Shown here in pieces: positions 42,774 through 51,933 of a DNA stretch of 64,000 nt (position 1 is the first letter of the stretch; every line of letters starts with the position of its first letter). The position numbers and the translations under genes are program-made. The notes beneath the pieces were generated by a model. The model was not told the origin of the DNA. It did not search any database and saw only the letters and a list, made by a program, of their open reading frames with translations. The stretch is from JAAURB01 sp049647265 (GTDB taxonomy: Bacteria > Cyanobacteriota > Cyanobacteriia > Cyanobacteriales > Microcoleaceae), in assembly GCA_049647265.1 (NCBI GenBank), contig JBARXJ010000048.1, positions 310,001 to 374,000 of the forward strand. Direction: 5' to 3'.

Positions 42774-45524
42774 ATGGTTATGAATCGATCGGCTCAGATA
42801 TTGTTCCCCATTACCCTACTATTCAGTATTTGGATGTCAGGAGATTCTATACCTGTCTTAGCACAGCCTCAGTCAATCTTCAACACCTCTGAGGCGAAAG
42901 ATGTTAATGATGCTGAAACGGCGACTCTGGCTTTACAACAGGCGATGGTTTTATATCAAGAAGGAACCGCGACAGCTTTACTTCAAGCCGTACAGCAGCT
43001 AGAAATGGCTTTAAAAATAGGGCAAAAACAAGATGTGACTCAAACTGCAACGGCTCTACAGTGGCTCAGTTTAATTCATGTCGGTTTGGGAAATTATCAA
43101 ATTGCTTTAGATTATGCCAATCAACTGTTAGAGTTACTGCCTCAACTCGATCAAACCGAATATTGGCAAGCACCGATATTAGAACTTTCGGCTCAAATTT
43201 ATAGTAAACAAGGTCAGTATCAACAGGCATTAGAAACCTATGAAGCCGCCAGCGTAATTCGCCAAAAAATTGGGAATAAAGCAAATATTGCTTTGGTATT
43301 AAATAGTTTAGGTTTAGTTTATAGTCAGCTAGGAGAATTTGAACAAGCACAGTCTTATTATAATCAAGCATTGTCTTTAATTCAAGATTCAGAAAATAAG
43401 GCAGATGCTGCTATTCAAGGATTAGTTTATAACCATTTGGGATTAATTTCGGCTCAACAGGACGGGTTTGAGCAAGCACAATCTTATTATAATCAAGCCT
43501 TGAATGCGTGGGAAACACTTCCGGTTAATTATCTGCCTAGAAAGCAAGGAATCATTGCTGCTTTGAATAATCGAGGCTTTGCTGCGGCTGAGTTAGAACA
43601 GTTTAAAGTTGCATTAACGGATTATCAACAGGCGCTAATTTTAACAGAAGAAATTGGCGATCGCAGTAAACAAGCTAGTGCTTTAAATAATATTGGTTTT
43701 CTCTTTTTAAAACAGAATAATTTAGACCAAGCAGAGCAATACTGTAATCAAGCCTTACAAATTCGTCAAGATATTTTAGATAAAGTAAAAGAACCTTTGA
43801 GCTTGTATTGTTTGGCTTTAATTCAACAGCAACAAGGACAATTACCCGAAGCGATTAAAACGATTGAATCTGCAATTCAACAAATAGAAGATATTCGAGT
43901 TAGTGTTAAAAGTCAAGATTTACGCTCATCGTTTTTTGCCACGAATCAAGATTATTATCGGCTCTATATTAATCTACTGATGCAATTGCATCAACAACAA
44001 CCCCAACAAGGTTATGATGGCAAAGCTTTACAAGCCAGTGAACGAGCAAAAGCACGCTCTTTATTGGAGATATTATCGAATGCCGGGGGCGAAGTAACAA
44101 CCCGAATTAAACCGGATTTATTACAACAAAAACAACAGTTACAACAGCAACTTATTGCCACTGAAGAAAGACGAGTTAAAATTTTAAGTCAGGAACATAC
44201 AGAGGCACAAAAACAAGCAATTGAAACAGAAATTAATCGCTTATTACAACGTTACCGCAAACTGCAAGCGAAAATTCAGTTAGATCACCCGGAATATGCG
44301 AATTTAACTCAGCCGCAACCGTTAACTTTAGCTGAAATTCAACAACAGGTTTTAGATGAAGATACTGTACTTTTAGAATATGCATTAGGAGAAAAACAAA
44401 GTTATGTTTGGGTGGTGACTTCTGATTCGATTGAAAGTCATATCATCAGTAATGAAAAGACGATTCAAGCAGCAGTTGAAAATTTTCGGACTGCTTTTCT
44501 TTTACCCCATAAACGGGTTCGCCGCAAACTCACAGAACAGACAGCAAGTCAGCTTAGCCAGATGATTTTGCCGAATTTAGAGCAATATAAAGACAAACGA
44601 TTATTAATTGTTGCAGAGGGTGCTTTACAATATATTCCCTTTGCAGCATTACCTGTTTCAGCAGACTTAATTCTGAATGAAAGTACAGTTCCACTGATTG
44701 TTAAACATGAAATGGTGACGGCTCCTTCTGCATCAGTAATTAATATTATTAGAAAACAAAAAAATAGAAATCCCGCTCCTAAAACCTTAGCGGTTGTAGC
44801 CGATCCTGTTTTCGGTTATGATGATGAACGACTTCAAAACAATACATTAAATTCAATTCCTGCGTTAACACCAGAGTTAGAAAAATCAGCCCGAGAATCA
44901 GGTGTTTTATTTAGTCGTTTACCTTTTACTCAACAAGAAGCAGAGCAGATTTTAGATTTACTTCCAGATTCGCAAACCACAAAACAATTTGGCTTTTCGG
45001 CGCGTCGAGAAGCGATTACTAATTTAACTTTAAATCAATATCGAATTCTTCATTTTGCTACCCATGGTTTGCTCAATAGTAAAACCCCAGAATTATCGGG
45101 TTTAGTCCTTTCTTTAATTGATGAAAGCGGTCAACCTCTGAATGGTTTTCTACGATTATATGAGATTTTTAATCTAGAATTGTCTTCTGATTTAAGTGTT
45201 TTGAGTGCTTGTGAAACAGGCTTAGGTCAACAGATCAAAGGAGAAGGGTTAGTGGGTTTAACGAGAGGATTTATGTATGCAGGCGTGCCACGAGTGGTGG
45301 TGAGTCTTTGGAGTGTAGACGATCAGGCCACTGCTGAATTAATGGTGAAATTTTACCGCCGAATGCTCAATCCAAATTCTGCTTTATCTCCCAGCCAAGC
45401 CTTAAGACTGGCTCAAATTGAAATGTGGCAGCAAAAGCAGTGGAAATCTCCTTATTTTTGGGCAGGTTTTACCCTACAAGGAGAATGGCGATCGCCCGAT
45501 GCTTTTATTAGCCAAACGCCTTAA
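42774..45524 (+). CDS. CHAT protease with N-terminal TPR repeats, exported
   Basis: This 916-residue protein begins with a signal peptide (ATG 42774, LFPITLLFSIWMSGDSIPVLAQ). At least six TPR units follow (residues about 50-400, for example ALVLNSLGLVYSQLGEFEQA). It then has a Gln-rich helical linker and a C-terminal CHAT domain with His in HFATHGLL and Cys in LSACETGLG. The divergent FecR gene is the partner by position. The substrate is unknown. TPR-CHAT proteins resemble caspase-like proteases of other systems. An upstream TTG frame is rejected. Confidence 0.92.
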   Translation: MVMNRSAQILFPITLLFSIWMSGDSIPVLAQPQSIFNTSEAKDVNDAETATLALQQAMVLYQEGTATALLQAVQQLEMALKIGQKQDVTQTATALQWLSLIHVGLGNYQIALDYANQLLELLPQLDQTEYWQAPILELSAQIYSKQGQYQQALETYEAASVIRQKIGNKANIALVLNSLGLVYSQLGEFEQAQSYYNQALSLIQDSENKADAAIQGLVYNHLGLISAQQDGFEQAQSYYNQALNAWETLPVNYLPRKQGIIAALNNRGFAAAELEQFKVALTDYQQALILTEEIGDRSKQASALNNIGFLFLKQNNLDQAEQYCNQALQIRQDILDKVKEPLSLYCLALIQQQQGQLPEAIKTIESAIQQIEDIRVSVKSQDLRSSFFATNQDYYRLYINLLMQLHQQQPQQGYDGKALQASERAKARSLLEILSNAGGEVTTRIKPDLLQQKQQLQQQLIATEERRVKILSQEHTEAQKQAIETEINRLLQRYRKLQAKIQLDHPEYANLTQPQPLTLAEIQQQVLDEDTVLLEYALGEKQSYVWVVTSDSIESHIISNEKTIQAAVENFRTAFLLPHKRVRRKLTEQTASQLSQMILPNLEQYKDKRLLIVAEGALQYIPFAALPVSADLILNESTVPLIVKHEMVTAPSASVINIIRKQKNRNPAPKTLAVVADPVFGYDDERLQNNTLNSIPALTPELEKSARESGVLFSRLPFTQQEAEQILDLLPDSQTTKQFGFSARREAITNLTLNQYRILHFATHGLLNSKTPELSGLVLSLIDESGQPLNGFLRLYEIFNLELSSDLSVLSACETGLGQQIKGEGLVGLTRGFMYAGVPRVVVSLWSVDDQATAELMVKFYRRMLNPNSALSPSQALRLAQIEMWQQKQWKSPYFWAGFTLQGEWRSPDAFISQTP

Positions 45525-45528
45525 AAAG

Positions 45529-46200
45529 CTATTGTTTAAAAGCAGGTAATCCCCAGTCTTGGGGTTGAAATTCAGCCAATGAATTTAAGACTTGATCGGC
45601 TTGTTTGTACAGGCTTTTATCCATATCAGGAGCTGGAACTGCTACCACAGACATTTGAGCCGCTCGTGCCGCTGCTACCCCTGCTAAAGAGTCCTCAAAT
45701 ACCAAACATTGTTCTGGTTTTGTCCCAAGTTCTTCAGCCGTAATCAGAAAAATATCAGGCGCTGGCTTCCCTTGTTTAATACTGGGATTATCTCCGTTAA
45801 TAATATATTGAAAAATGGAAAACCAAGCCTGATGACTTTGAGTTTTAGCGGAAAATGGACGACTACTGGAACTGGTGGCAATGGCTTGAGGAATTTGATG
45901 CGCTGCAAAATGTTTTGTCAGCCTTACAGCGCCTGCTAATGGGGGAACATTGACATAATATTGATAGATAATTGCATCTTTTTCTTGTATGAAAGTTTCA
46001 ACGGTTACGGGTAATTTTAAAGTTTCTACAATGAGTTTAGCTGAATCTTTTGATTTACGTCCGCAGAGTTTAAATTGAAGCTCAGGATCAATGGTCTGAC
46101 CATAACGATTTGCAATCATTTGGTTTACTTTAGTATGAAGCGTTTCTGTATCTAATAGTAAGCCATCTAAGTCATAGATCAGATGAGTAATTTTTGGCAT
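45529..46200 (-). CDS. HAD phosphatase, HDHD1/GS1 and beta-phosphoglucomutase-like
   Basis: This 223-residue protein has HAD motif I YDLDGLLLDTE (D10, D12), motif II with ATSSSS, motif III KPAPDIF and motif IV VFEDSLAGVAAARAA. The cap is helical (subclass I). It may act on a phospho-sugar or 5'-nucleotide such as pseudouridine phosphate. The substrate is unproven. It ends 4 bp from the convergent CHAT gene. Confidence 0.9.
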   Translation of the reverse strand: MPKITHLIYDLDGLLLDTETLHTKVNQMIANRYGQTIDPELQFKLCGRKSKDSAKLIVETLKLPVTVETFIQEKDAIIYQYYVNVPPLAGAVRLTKHFAAHQIPQAIATSSSSRPFSAKTQSHQAWFSIFQYIINGDNPSIKQGKPAPDIFLITAEELGTKPEQCLVFEDSLAGVAAARAAQMSVVAVPAPDMDKSLYKQADQVLNSLAEFQPQDWGLPAFKQ

Positions 46201-46335
46201 AATAATTTATTCGGTTTATGGGTTTATGAATCGATTCTAGATTAAAGGAAAAAGGATAATAATGTCAATTAATTATACAGAATTTGTATTTATTGATGAA
46301 TTTATTTCGCTTAAATTTTGATCGATTATCATTCA

Positions 46336-46881
46336 TTAAGTTGATAGTGACCAAGTAGAATGGCACGTCCATTTTCCATTGCCATAATATTGATAAAATC
46401 GTAATTCCCATTCTGTTGGTGTTTGAGGATTCACATATTCTTGAGCGAGTTGTTTTAAGGTTAAATGATGTTGGGGTTTAAATCCATAGGCTAAACTTAA
46501 ATGTAACCAATCTTTCGGTCTAATTTTAACAGTTAAGTTAGATTTATCAATTTTTTGAATAAAATCATAAATCAGATTTTTAACGGCTTTACCTTCTAGT
46601 TCTAAACCTTGCCATTCGGGTTTAAATATTAGGCTTAAAACCTGTAATGATAAAGATTTGTTTTTATCTTGCTGTTGCTGATAGGCTTGATTTAAAGTAT
46701 CTATAAACAGAGGAATATCACGGCTAGACGCTTCAAAAAAGCCGGTTAAACTACAGTGTGGCATATATTGATGAGCTAAATTTTGCCCACAAGTTGTTTG
46801 ACTGATTTGATAATAAGTTTCAATTTGTTGACACAATTCACCTGTCGGACAAGCATAAACAATAAATTTTTCTGTTTCCAT
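46336..46881 (-). CDS. 2H phosphoesterase-like protein next to PhnM
   Basis: This 181-residue protein has two H-x-S motifs, HCSLTGFF (H42, S44) and HLSLAYGF (H127, S129), the signature of 2H phosphoesterases that open cyclic phosphates. The ATG at 46881 is preferred (METEKFIVYACPTG). Upstream Met codons lie in the PhnM 3' end. It follows phnM by 10 bp, so the two are cotranscribed. Phosphonate operons use a 2H or metallo-beta-lactamase enzyme (PhnP) for ribosyl cyclic phosphate. That role is an inference. Confidence 0.8.
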   Translation of the reverse strand: METEKFIVYACPTGELCQQIETYYQISQTTCGQNLAHQYMPHCSLTGFFEASSRDIPLFIDTLNQAYQQQQDKNKSLSLQVLSLIFKPEWQGLELEGKAVKNLIYDFIQKIDKSNLTVKIRPKDWLHLSLAYGFKPQHHLTLKQLAQEYVNPQTPTEWELRFYQYYGNGKWTCHSTWSLST

Positions 46882-46891
46882 GATCAATTCA

Positions 46892-48028
46892 TTAGGCAAC
46901 TCGACAACCTTGACGAAAGACTGAAGTAATTTGAGGTACAATACCATCATCGTGGACTGTAACAAAATCAGCTCGCTTTCCAACTGTTAAGCTGCCTCGA
47001 TCTGTCTCTAAATTAATGGATTTAGCGGGATTAATTGTGACTAACTTTAAGGTTTGATAAAGGGGTTTTTCTAGCTTTTTAGCTAAGATAAAAATAGCCT
47101 GAATTAAGCTACGAGGAACATAATCAGAAGAGAGAATATCAACTAAGTTGTTTTCAGCTAATGTTAAAGCCGAAATATTTCCAGAATGAGAGCCACCCAA
47201 GACTAGATTTGGTGCTCCCATTAATATCTGTAAACCACAATCTCGAGCTGTTGTTGCGGCATCCATTGTTGTGGGAAACTCTGCAATTTTCACTCCATTT
47301 TCTACGGCTTCTTTAACGTGATCGATCGTGGCATCATCATGACTGGCTAAAGCAATTGAATGCTCGCGAGTCAGTTGTACAATAGCTTGACGATTTTGAT
47401 CGGCGTATTGCTGTTGTAATTGCCGTCGTGTTTTGACAAAATGTTCCATTTCACTGGCAGAAATACCATGTTTTGCCTGATAGTATTCTATGTATTGATT
47501 AACATCGACAAACTGCCGTTGTCCTGGCGTATGATCCATCACTGAAACAAGAGAAAGTAATGGATGTTGGTGATAACGTTCGGCGACTTCAGAGACAAAT
47601 TGATAGGATAATTCACACCGTAAATGAAGACGATGATCGACCACGAAACGTTGCGCTTTTTGTCCGGTTTCAATGGCATCAATCATTGCTTCAAATGCCG
47701 TCAAACGAGTACTTCCCGGCTTAATATCTCCAATAGAAATTGCATCACAAACGGTTGTGACTCCAGCACCAATTAAATCGCGATCGTGATACAATGCTGC
47801 GGCTTCGAGGGGCCATTTTACACCCGGACGAGGAGACATACATTTTTCTAAATTATCAGTATGAAGTTCAATTAATCCAGGAATTAAATAATCTCCATTT
47901 CCATCTTGTCCTTGAGATACAATTCCGGGTTGGATGTCTGCAATTTTACCGTCTCGAACCACTAAAGTTCCTAGAATTTCTTGCTCTTCAAGCTGAAGCC
48001 GATAGTTGGTGTAAATCTGTTCATTCAT
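46892..48028 (-). CDS. phnM: PhnM, alpha-D-ribose 1-methylphosphonate 5-triphosphate diphosphatase
   Basis: This 378-residue amidohydrolase shows the PhnM signature: ELHTDNLEK, MDHTPGQRQFVD, SHDDAT and GSHSGNISALTLAENNLVDI. In the carbon-phosphorus lyase pathway it removes pyrophosphate from the triphosphorylated intermediate. No other phn gene lies nearby, so it is orphan in this window apart from the 2H gene. The family assignment is firm. The physiological role without C-P lyase genes is open. Confidence 0.92.
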   Translation of the reverse strand: MNEQIYTNYRLQLEEQEILGTLVVRDGKIADIQPGIVSQGQDGNGDYLIPGLIELHTDNLEKCMSPRPGVKWPLEAAALYHDRDLIGAGVTTVCDAISIGDIKPGSTRLTAFEAMIDAIETGQKAQRFVVDHRLHLRCELSYQFVSEVAERYHQHPLLSLVSVMDHTPGQRQFVDVNQYIEYYQAKHGISASEMEHFVKTRRQLQQQYADQNRQAIVQLTREHSIALASHDDATIDHVKEAVENGVKIAEFPTTMDAATTARDCGLQILMGAPNLVLGGSHSGNISALTLAENNLVDILSSDYVPRSLIQAIFILAKKLEKPLYQTLKLVTINPAKSINLETDRGSLTVGKRADFVTVHDDGIVPQITSVFRQGCRVA

Positions 48029-48129
48029 TGTAGCTTAATCCAGATTTAATTTTTAGTTAACGTGTTGATCAAGGTGATATACTGTTACAATGCAGAATCT
48101 ATTTTTAGCATTTACAGAGGACAATTTAC

Positions 48130-48426
48130 ATGATAGTACATATTGTGCTATTTAAGTGGAAAGAAGAAGCAACCGCAGTATCAATTACCGCAGCGATGGA
48201 GGCATTAAAAGCGCTGAAATCTAAAATTCCTCAGATTATCGATATCTCTTGTGGTCAAAATTTTACCCATCGCGCTCAAGGTTTTCAACAGGGTTTAGTT
48301 GTTAAGCTCTCGACTCGGAGTGATTTAGAAGCTTACCAGAATCATCCAGCTCATCAAGACGTTGTTCAAACCTTAATTAAACCGATTCTAGCCGATATTA
48401 TTGCGCTAGATTATGAAACCGAGTAA
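48130..48426 (+). CDS. Dabb (stress-responsive A/B barrel) domain protein
   Basis: This 98-residue single-domain protein matches Dabb: MIVHIVLFKWKEEAT at the start, IPQIIDISCGQNF and LEAYQNHPAHQDVV. It probably forms a dimeric ferredoxin-like barrel. The role is unknown. It is divergent from phnM. A perfect 18-bp palindrome (48454-48471) follows its stop. Confidence 0.9.
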   Translation: MIVHIVLFKWKEEATAVSITAAMEALKALKSKIPQIIDISCGQNFTHRAQGFQQGLVVKLSTRSDLEAYQNHPAHQDVVQTLIKPILADIIALDYETE

Positions 48427-48817
48427 AGATCTTAATAGAAAAGTGTAATTCTCGGCATCAAATTTGATGCCTAACTTTCATATCGTGAAAAATGCCTCAG
48501 TACAGGTCAGATAACTCTACCTTAATGATGTAAAATAAACGATTTGTAGATGTTCTCTGCTGCAAGGCGAATGCTTGAATTCAAACTATCCTGTAGCGGC
48601 GTTTGACTTTAAATCTGTAATAATATTTTGATTTAAACTGGTATTGTGATGCGCTGATTGTAGAGAATATGTGGCGCTTGACTGATTCAGTTGAATATTT
48701 CCGTCGAATGAAATCAAACACAGACTATCAGCCTTCAACCCAATAGAAGCAGAAGTTGATATCACTCAGTCTTCCACCACTCTCATCAAGCCGAATGCTG
48801 ATAGCATGAACCTGGGT
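48427..48817. other. Intergenic region between Dabb and psbK
   Basis: This 391-bp gap contains GGCATCAAATTTGATGCC at 48454-48471, a perfect 18-bp palindrome 28 bp after the Dabb stop. It may act as a weak terminator or a binding site. The T tail is poor. The rest shows no gene. Confidence 0.5.
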
Positions 48818-48955
48818 TTATTTGAACCCAACTGCGGCTTGCCAAACGAATGCCAACAGCAAGAAGAAGATGGGAATTACAGGTAAAACGTCAACCACTG
48901 GACTAAAGACAGAGTACGCTTCTGGCAGCTTTGCCAACAACAGTGCGGCTTCCAT
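48818..48955 (-). CDS. psbK: Photosystem II protein PsbK
   Basis: The 45-codon frame reads MEAALLLAKLPEAYSVFSPV, VDVLPVIPIFFLLLAF and VWQAAVGFK, then TAA. This is PsbK almost residue for residue: a short lumenal leader, one thylakoid-membrane helix and the VWQAAVGFK end. It is a small subunit of the PSII core. A purine-rich AGAGAGGT lies upstream of the ATG at 48955. The gene is easily missed because of its length. No other photosystem gene is beside it here. Confidence 0.97.
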   Translation of the reverse strand: MEAALLLAKLPEAYSVFSPVVDVLPVIPIFFLLLAFVWQAAVGFK

Positions 48956-49490
48956 GTATTAATTAACCTCTCTTATAGGAATTTTCAGAATTTTAAAATA
49001 TTTTAACATGAGCGACTGCACAGTTCGACAAATTTTATCTCGATGGGCTGTGCTGAAGTGATGGACTCATGAAGCTGACGTTGCAAACGCTTCACAGACT
49101 GCTGTCAAAGGAACAGAGATCAACTCACCCGAATCGGGTTATAGATGAATTTATAGGCTTCTTCATTAGAATTCAGCCTCAAGTTTAGTGAGAAAATATT
49201 TTTAAAAATTGAGTATGGCTTCACTATAAATGATTACTTTAAAATAGCGTCACTCAAATAAGGGACTGGTAACAAGCTGAATAGAATTGCTAAATTGAAA
49301 TTGATTTATGGATTGGGGTAATTGAGATTGAATCAAAGGTTTGAGAATAAATTGAAATATTGTCACAACCTAAACGAAGAGAGGAAAACGATAAGATTTT
49401 CTCAAAATATTGAGATTCACTGCAAGATTCATTCGATTTAATGCTCCAATTCATTAGCTTATATTAGTGAAATTTAAGAAGTTGTCAAAA
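48956..49490. other. Intergenic region upstream of psbK
   Basis: This 535-bp gap has no convincing gene on either strand. The minus-strand part should contain the psbK promoter. A near-perfect palindrome ACCCGAATCGGGT occurs near 49128-49140. The tgt gene often found before psbK in cyanobacteria is not here. Confidence 0.5.
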
Positions 49491-50090
49491 ATGAATCAAA
49501 AAATTTATAGTTCTGAAAAAAAATCTTTAACCTGGTGGCAGTGGATTTTAATGTATCCCACTTTAATTATAGCGATACTAGGCAGTGTTCCCACTGCGAT
49601 CAATATTTTTGAATCGATTAAATTAGATGTTCCTTTAGATGAAGTTCAAATTGCCAAAGAACAAATTAAGTTATGGAATAGAAACTTTGAATGCGCTCGA
49701 ACCTCCCCAACTCACTGGTCAAACGTAGACGAAAATGGTGTCAAAATCGGTGTGATTGTTTGTCCGAGTAAAGATGTATTAGTTTCAGTTAATGGGAATA
49801 TTCAAGCGTCCTATCGTTGGATTGGATATCATACTTTTGATCCGATTCAACAGTCTACTAATTTCTTGATATCGGCTGCGGTTGCGGCAGAAATTAACAA
49901 CCCCCCTCAGGTTGTAAAAAATGACAATAGCCACACTGTACTTTGTCAGAAAAAACTACCCGATCATAAAATTCTAAGAAGAGTTAAAGCGGCAGATGGA
50001 CGGTGTTTCGATCAAACCATTGACACCGCAACAGGCAAAGTCATTAAGGAAGCTTTGGTTAAATGTGATTCAGACTGTAATGGTTCCTAA
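49491..50090 (+). CDS. Single-TM protein with a cysteine-containing extracytoplasmic domain
   Basis: This 199-residue protein starts at ATG 49491 (MNQKIYSSEKKS). A GTG eight codons upstream is possible. One TM helix (about residues 17-39, WILMYPTLIIAILGSVPTAI) anchors a C-terminal domain with six cysteines (for example CARTSPTHW, IVCPSKD, VLCQKK, RCFDQ, KCDSDC). The even count suggests disulfides outside the membrane. I do not recognise the family. Confidence 0.7.
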   Translation: MNQKIYSSEKKSLTWWQWILMYPTLIIAILGSVPTAINIFESIKLDVPLDEVQIAKEQIKLWNRNFECARTSPTHWSNVDENGVKIGVIVCPSKDVLVSVNGNIQASYRWIGYHTFDPIQQSTNFLISAAVAAEINNPPQVVKNDNSHTVLCQKKLPDHKILRRVKAADGRCFDQTIDTATGKVIKEALVKCDSDCNGS

Positions 50091-50170
50091 ATCTCTTGAG
50101 TTTTTGACATTTATAACCCGTCAAAGTCAAACTCACAGGTGACTGATTTAGCGACATTTTTCTTTGTTTA

Positions 50171-50198
50171 AGCCCCCTAATTTAACTCAATGGGGGCT
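50171..50198. terminator. Bidirectional hairpin between convergent genes
   Basis: AGCCCCC (50171-50177) and GGGGGCT (50192-50198) form a perfect 7-bp GC-rich stem. It lies between the + gene ending 50090 and the minus-strand rhomboid ending 50210. No strong T tail is present on either side. Confidence 0.6.
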
Positions 50199-50209
50199 AT
50201 ATTATGGCT

Positions 50210-50932
50210 CTATATTTCGACAATAGAATCATTAGAGGCTGAGTTAGAAAATAATCCTAGTAAGGGTGCAAGCAAAGCACCAAAAACGAAACCACCCGCG
50301 TGCGCCCAATAAGCCACACCGCCGCTGTCCATGCCAATGGCTGTCTGAACTTCTAACATCGAAATACCGCTAAAGGCTTGCTGAACAAACCAAAATCCGA
50401 GGAAGAAAACGGCAGGAATTCTAATGGTATAGAAAAAGATTCCTAAAGGAATTAAGGTTAAAACTCTAACCTTAGGAAACTTCAAGATATAAGCTCCCAT
50501 AACTCCGGCAATGGCTCCACTGGCTCCCAAAGACGGAACAGTAGATTGGGGATCAAAATACCATTGAGACAGGGCAGCCAGAACTCCACAAGTGAGGTAA
50601 AAGAGAATAAATTTAATATGCCCTAATTCATCTTCAATATTGTTTCCAAAAATCCAGAGAAACAACATATTAAATCCGACGTGCATAAAGCCAGCGTGGA
50701 GAAATTGTGAGGTGACTAATGTTAAGGGTTCGGCAATAGGTTGACCAACTGTAATCCCATTAAAGCTAGCGGTTAACTCTCGGGGAACAATAGCAAATAA
50801 ATGAAAGAATTGATCGAGTTGAGTGCTACCAATTGATAGCTCAACAATAAACATAACAATATTAGCGGCAATTAAGCCATAGGTGACATAAGGGGTTGTC
50901 CGAGTTGGATTTTCATCCCGTAAAGGAACCAT
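50210..50932 (-). CDS. Rhomboid-family intramembrane serine protease
   Basis: This 240-residue protease has six hydrophobic segments. The catalytic dyad is S138 in LGASGAIAGVMGAY and H211 in AYWAHAGGFVFGALL. The oxyanion partner fits H84/N88 in HVGFNMLFLW. Cleavage occurs within membrane helices. The substrate is unknown. A WR-like motif in the L1 loop is not evident. A fully conserved dyad suggests activity. Confidence 0.94.
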   Translation of the reverse strand: MVPLRDENPTRTTPYVTYGLIAANIVMFIVELSIGSTQLDQFFHLFAIVPRELTASFNGITVGQPIAEPLTLVTSQFLHAGFMHVGFNMLFLWIFGNNIEDELGHIKFILFYLTCGVLAALSQWYFDPQSTVPSLGASGAIAGVMGAYILKFPKVRVLTLIPLGIFFYTIRIPAVFFLGFWFVQQAFSGISMLEVQTAIGMDSGGVAYWAHAGGFVFGALLAPLLGLFSNSASNDSIVEI

Positions 50933-51072
50933 CGATATTCTTTCCTAATTAATATTTTGTGCGTAGATCTTGATTCTTACAGATTAATATTCCGTCTAAT
51001 ACTTTGCTGTGAGTGAAACAATTTCTAAAAACGAAAAATGAATGGCTGTCATCTTTATATTAAAAATAGAGG

Positions 51073-51089
51073 CGGGTAAAGTCCCCGCA
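51073..51089 (-). terminator. Terminator of the dps/ChaB-domain operon
   Basis: On the minus strand GCGGG and CCCGC form a 5-bp stem, followed by CTCTATTTTTAA. It lies 36 bp after the stop of the 51125 gene. Confidence 0.65.
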
Positions 51090-51124
51090 CTCTCTAATCG
51101 GTTATATCTGTCAGCAATTAAGCA

Positions 51125-51892
51125 TTAAGCCGTCACTTTCTGTTTTGACCAAACACCGTTTTCATCTTCATCAAATTGCTGATGAACCACTTCCCAGGCT
51201 GCGTGCTCTGCTTGCTGTGCATCAAGTGTTTCATCAAATACTTGATTGTAGCGTTCGATAAAGACTGTCTGAGCCTCTTCTGACAAATGATTCCGTACTT
51301 CAGGAGATAAATCATCTGCACCTTCACACCGTCCATCACAAGGACGAGGTAAGGCAGTATCGCTGACGTGAACTTCTTCGCCGTTAGCGCTTTCCATCAA
51401 TAATTGATATTCTCCTGTTTTATCAGCGGGTACTTCTGCCATCACCAGAAATTCCCCTGCTTTCAAACGAGTTTCATAAATTGCGGCTTTCTCTTCTGGC
51501 ATTCCTAAAGTCGTTAAAACAGAAGCCAGTCCAGCCCCGGCACTCCCTGCAATGGCACCAGTCGCGGCTCCGAGAAGTACAGAACTGAGTGGCCCTGCTG
51601 CAACAACACTACCAATAAAAGGTACAAATAAAACGCCAACCCCTGTTAATAAACTCAGCAATGAGCCAAACAGAGAACCAAAAATTGCTCCACTGCGTAA
51701 TCCCCCTAAAATTACATCTTTCTTAGTAATAAAGCCTGTAATTCGGGTATTAGATTGAAAGTTTCGACCCATGACAGAAACGTGATCTCGAGAAACACCT
51801 CGATTGATCAATCGTTGGATCACGTCGTTGACTTGACTTTCTTCTTTAAAAACTGCGGTGATTGTTCGTTCTGCTTTGTATGCCTCTGACAT
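51125..51892 (-). CDS. YflT-like stress domain, glycine-rich membrane segment and ChaB domain fusion
   Basis: This 255-residue protein has three parts: an N-terminal YflT/DUF1269-like domain (AERTITAVFKEESQVNDVIQ), a glycine/alanine-rich hydrophobic segment (residues about 70-130, glycine zipper) and a C-terminal ChaB domain (SPEVRNHLSEEAQTVFIERY). The start at 51892 has GGAGAAG upstream at good spacing. It follows dps by 41 bp, so both are probably one stress operon. The mix of domains is unusual. ChaB has been linked to cation transport, which is not shown here. Confidence 0.85.
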   Translation of the reverse strand: MSEAYKAERTITAVFKEESQVNDVIQRLINRGVSRDHVSVMGRNFQSNTRITGFITKKDVILGGLRSGAIFGSLFGSLLSLLTGVGVLFVPFIGSVVAAGPLSSVLLGAATGAIAGSAGAGLASVLTTLGMPEEKAAIYETRLKAGEFLVMAEVPADKTGEYQLLMESANGEEVHVSDTALPRPCDGRCEGADDLSPEVRNHLSEEAQTVFIERYNQVFDETLDAQQAEHAAWEVVHQQFDEDENGVWSKQKVTA

Positions 51893-51933
51893 TTTTAATA
51901 CTTCTCCTATCGTCAATTGTCCTATAAATCCCT

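Noticed and set aside
48454..48471. Perfect 18-bp palindrome GGCATCAAATTTGATGCC as a strong terminator
   Set aside because: There is no loop and no T tail, so I list it only as a palindrome of unknown role.
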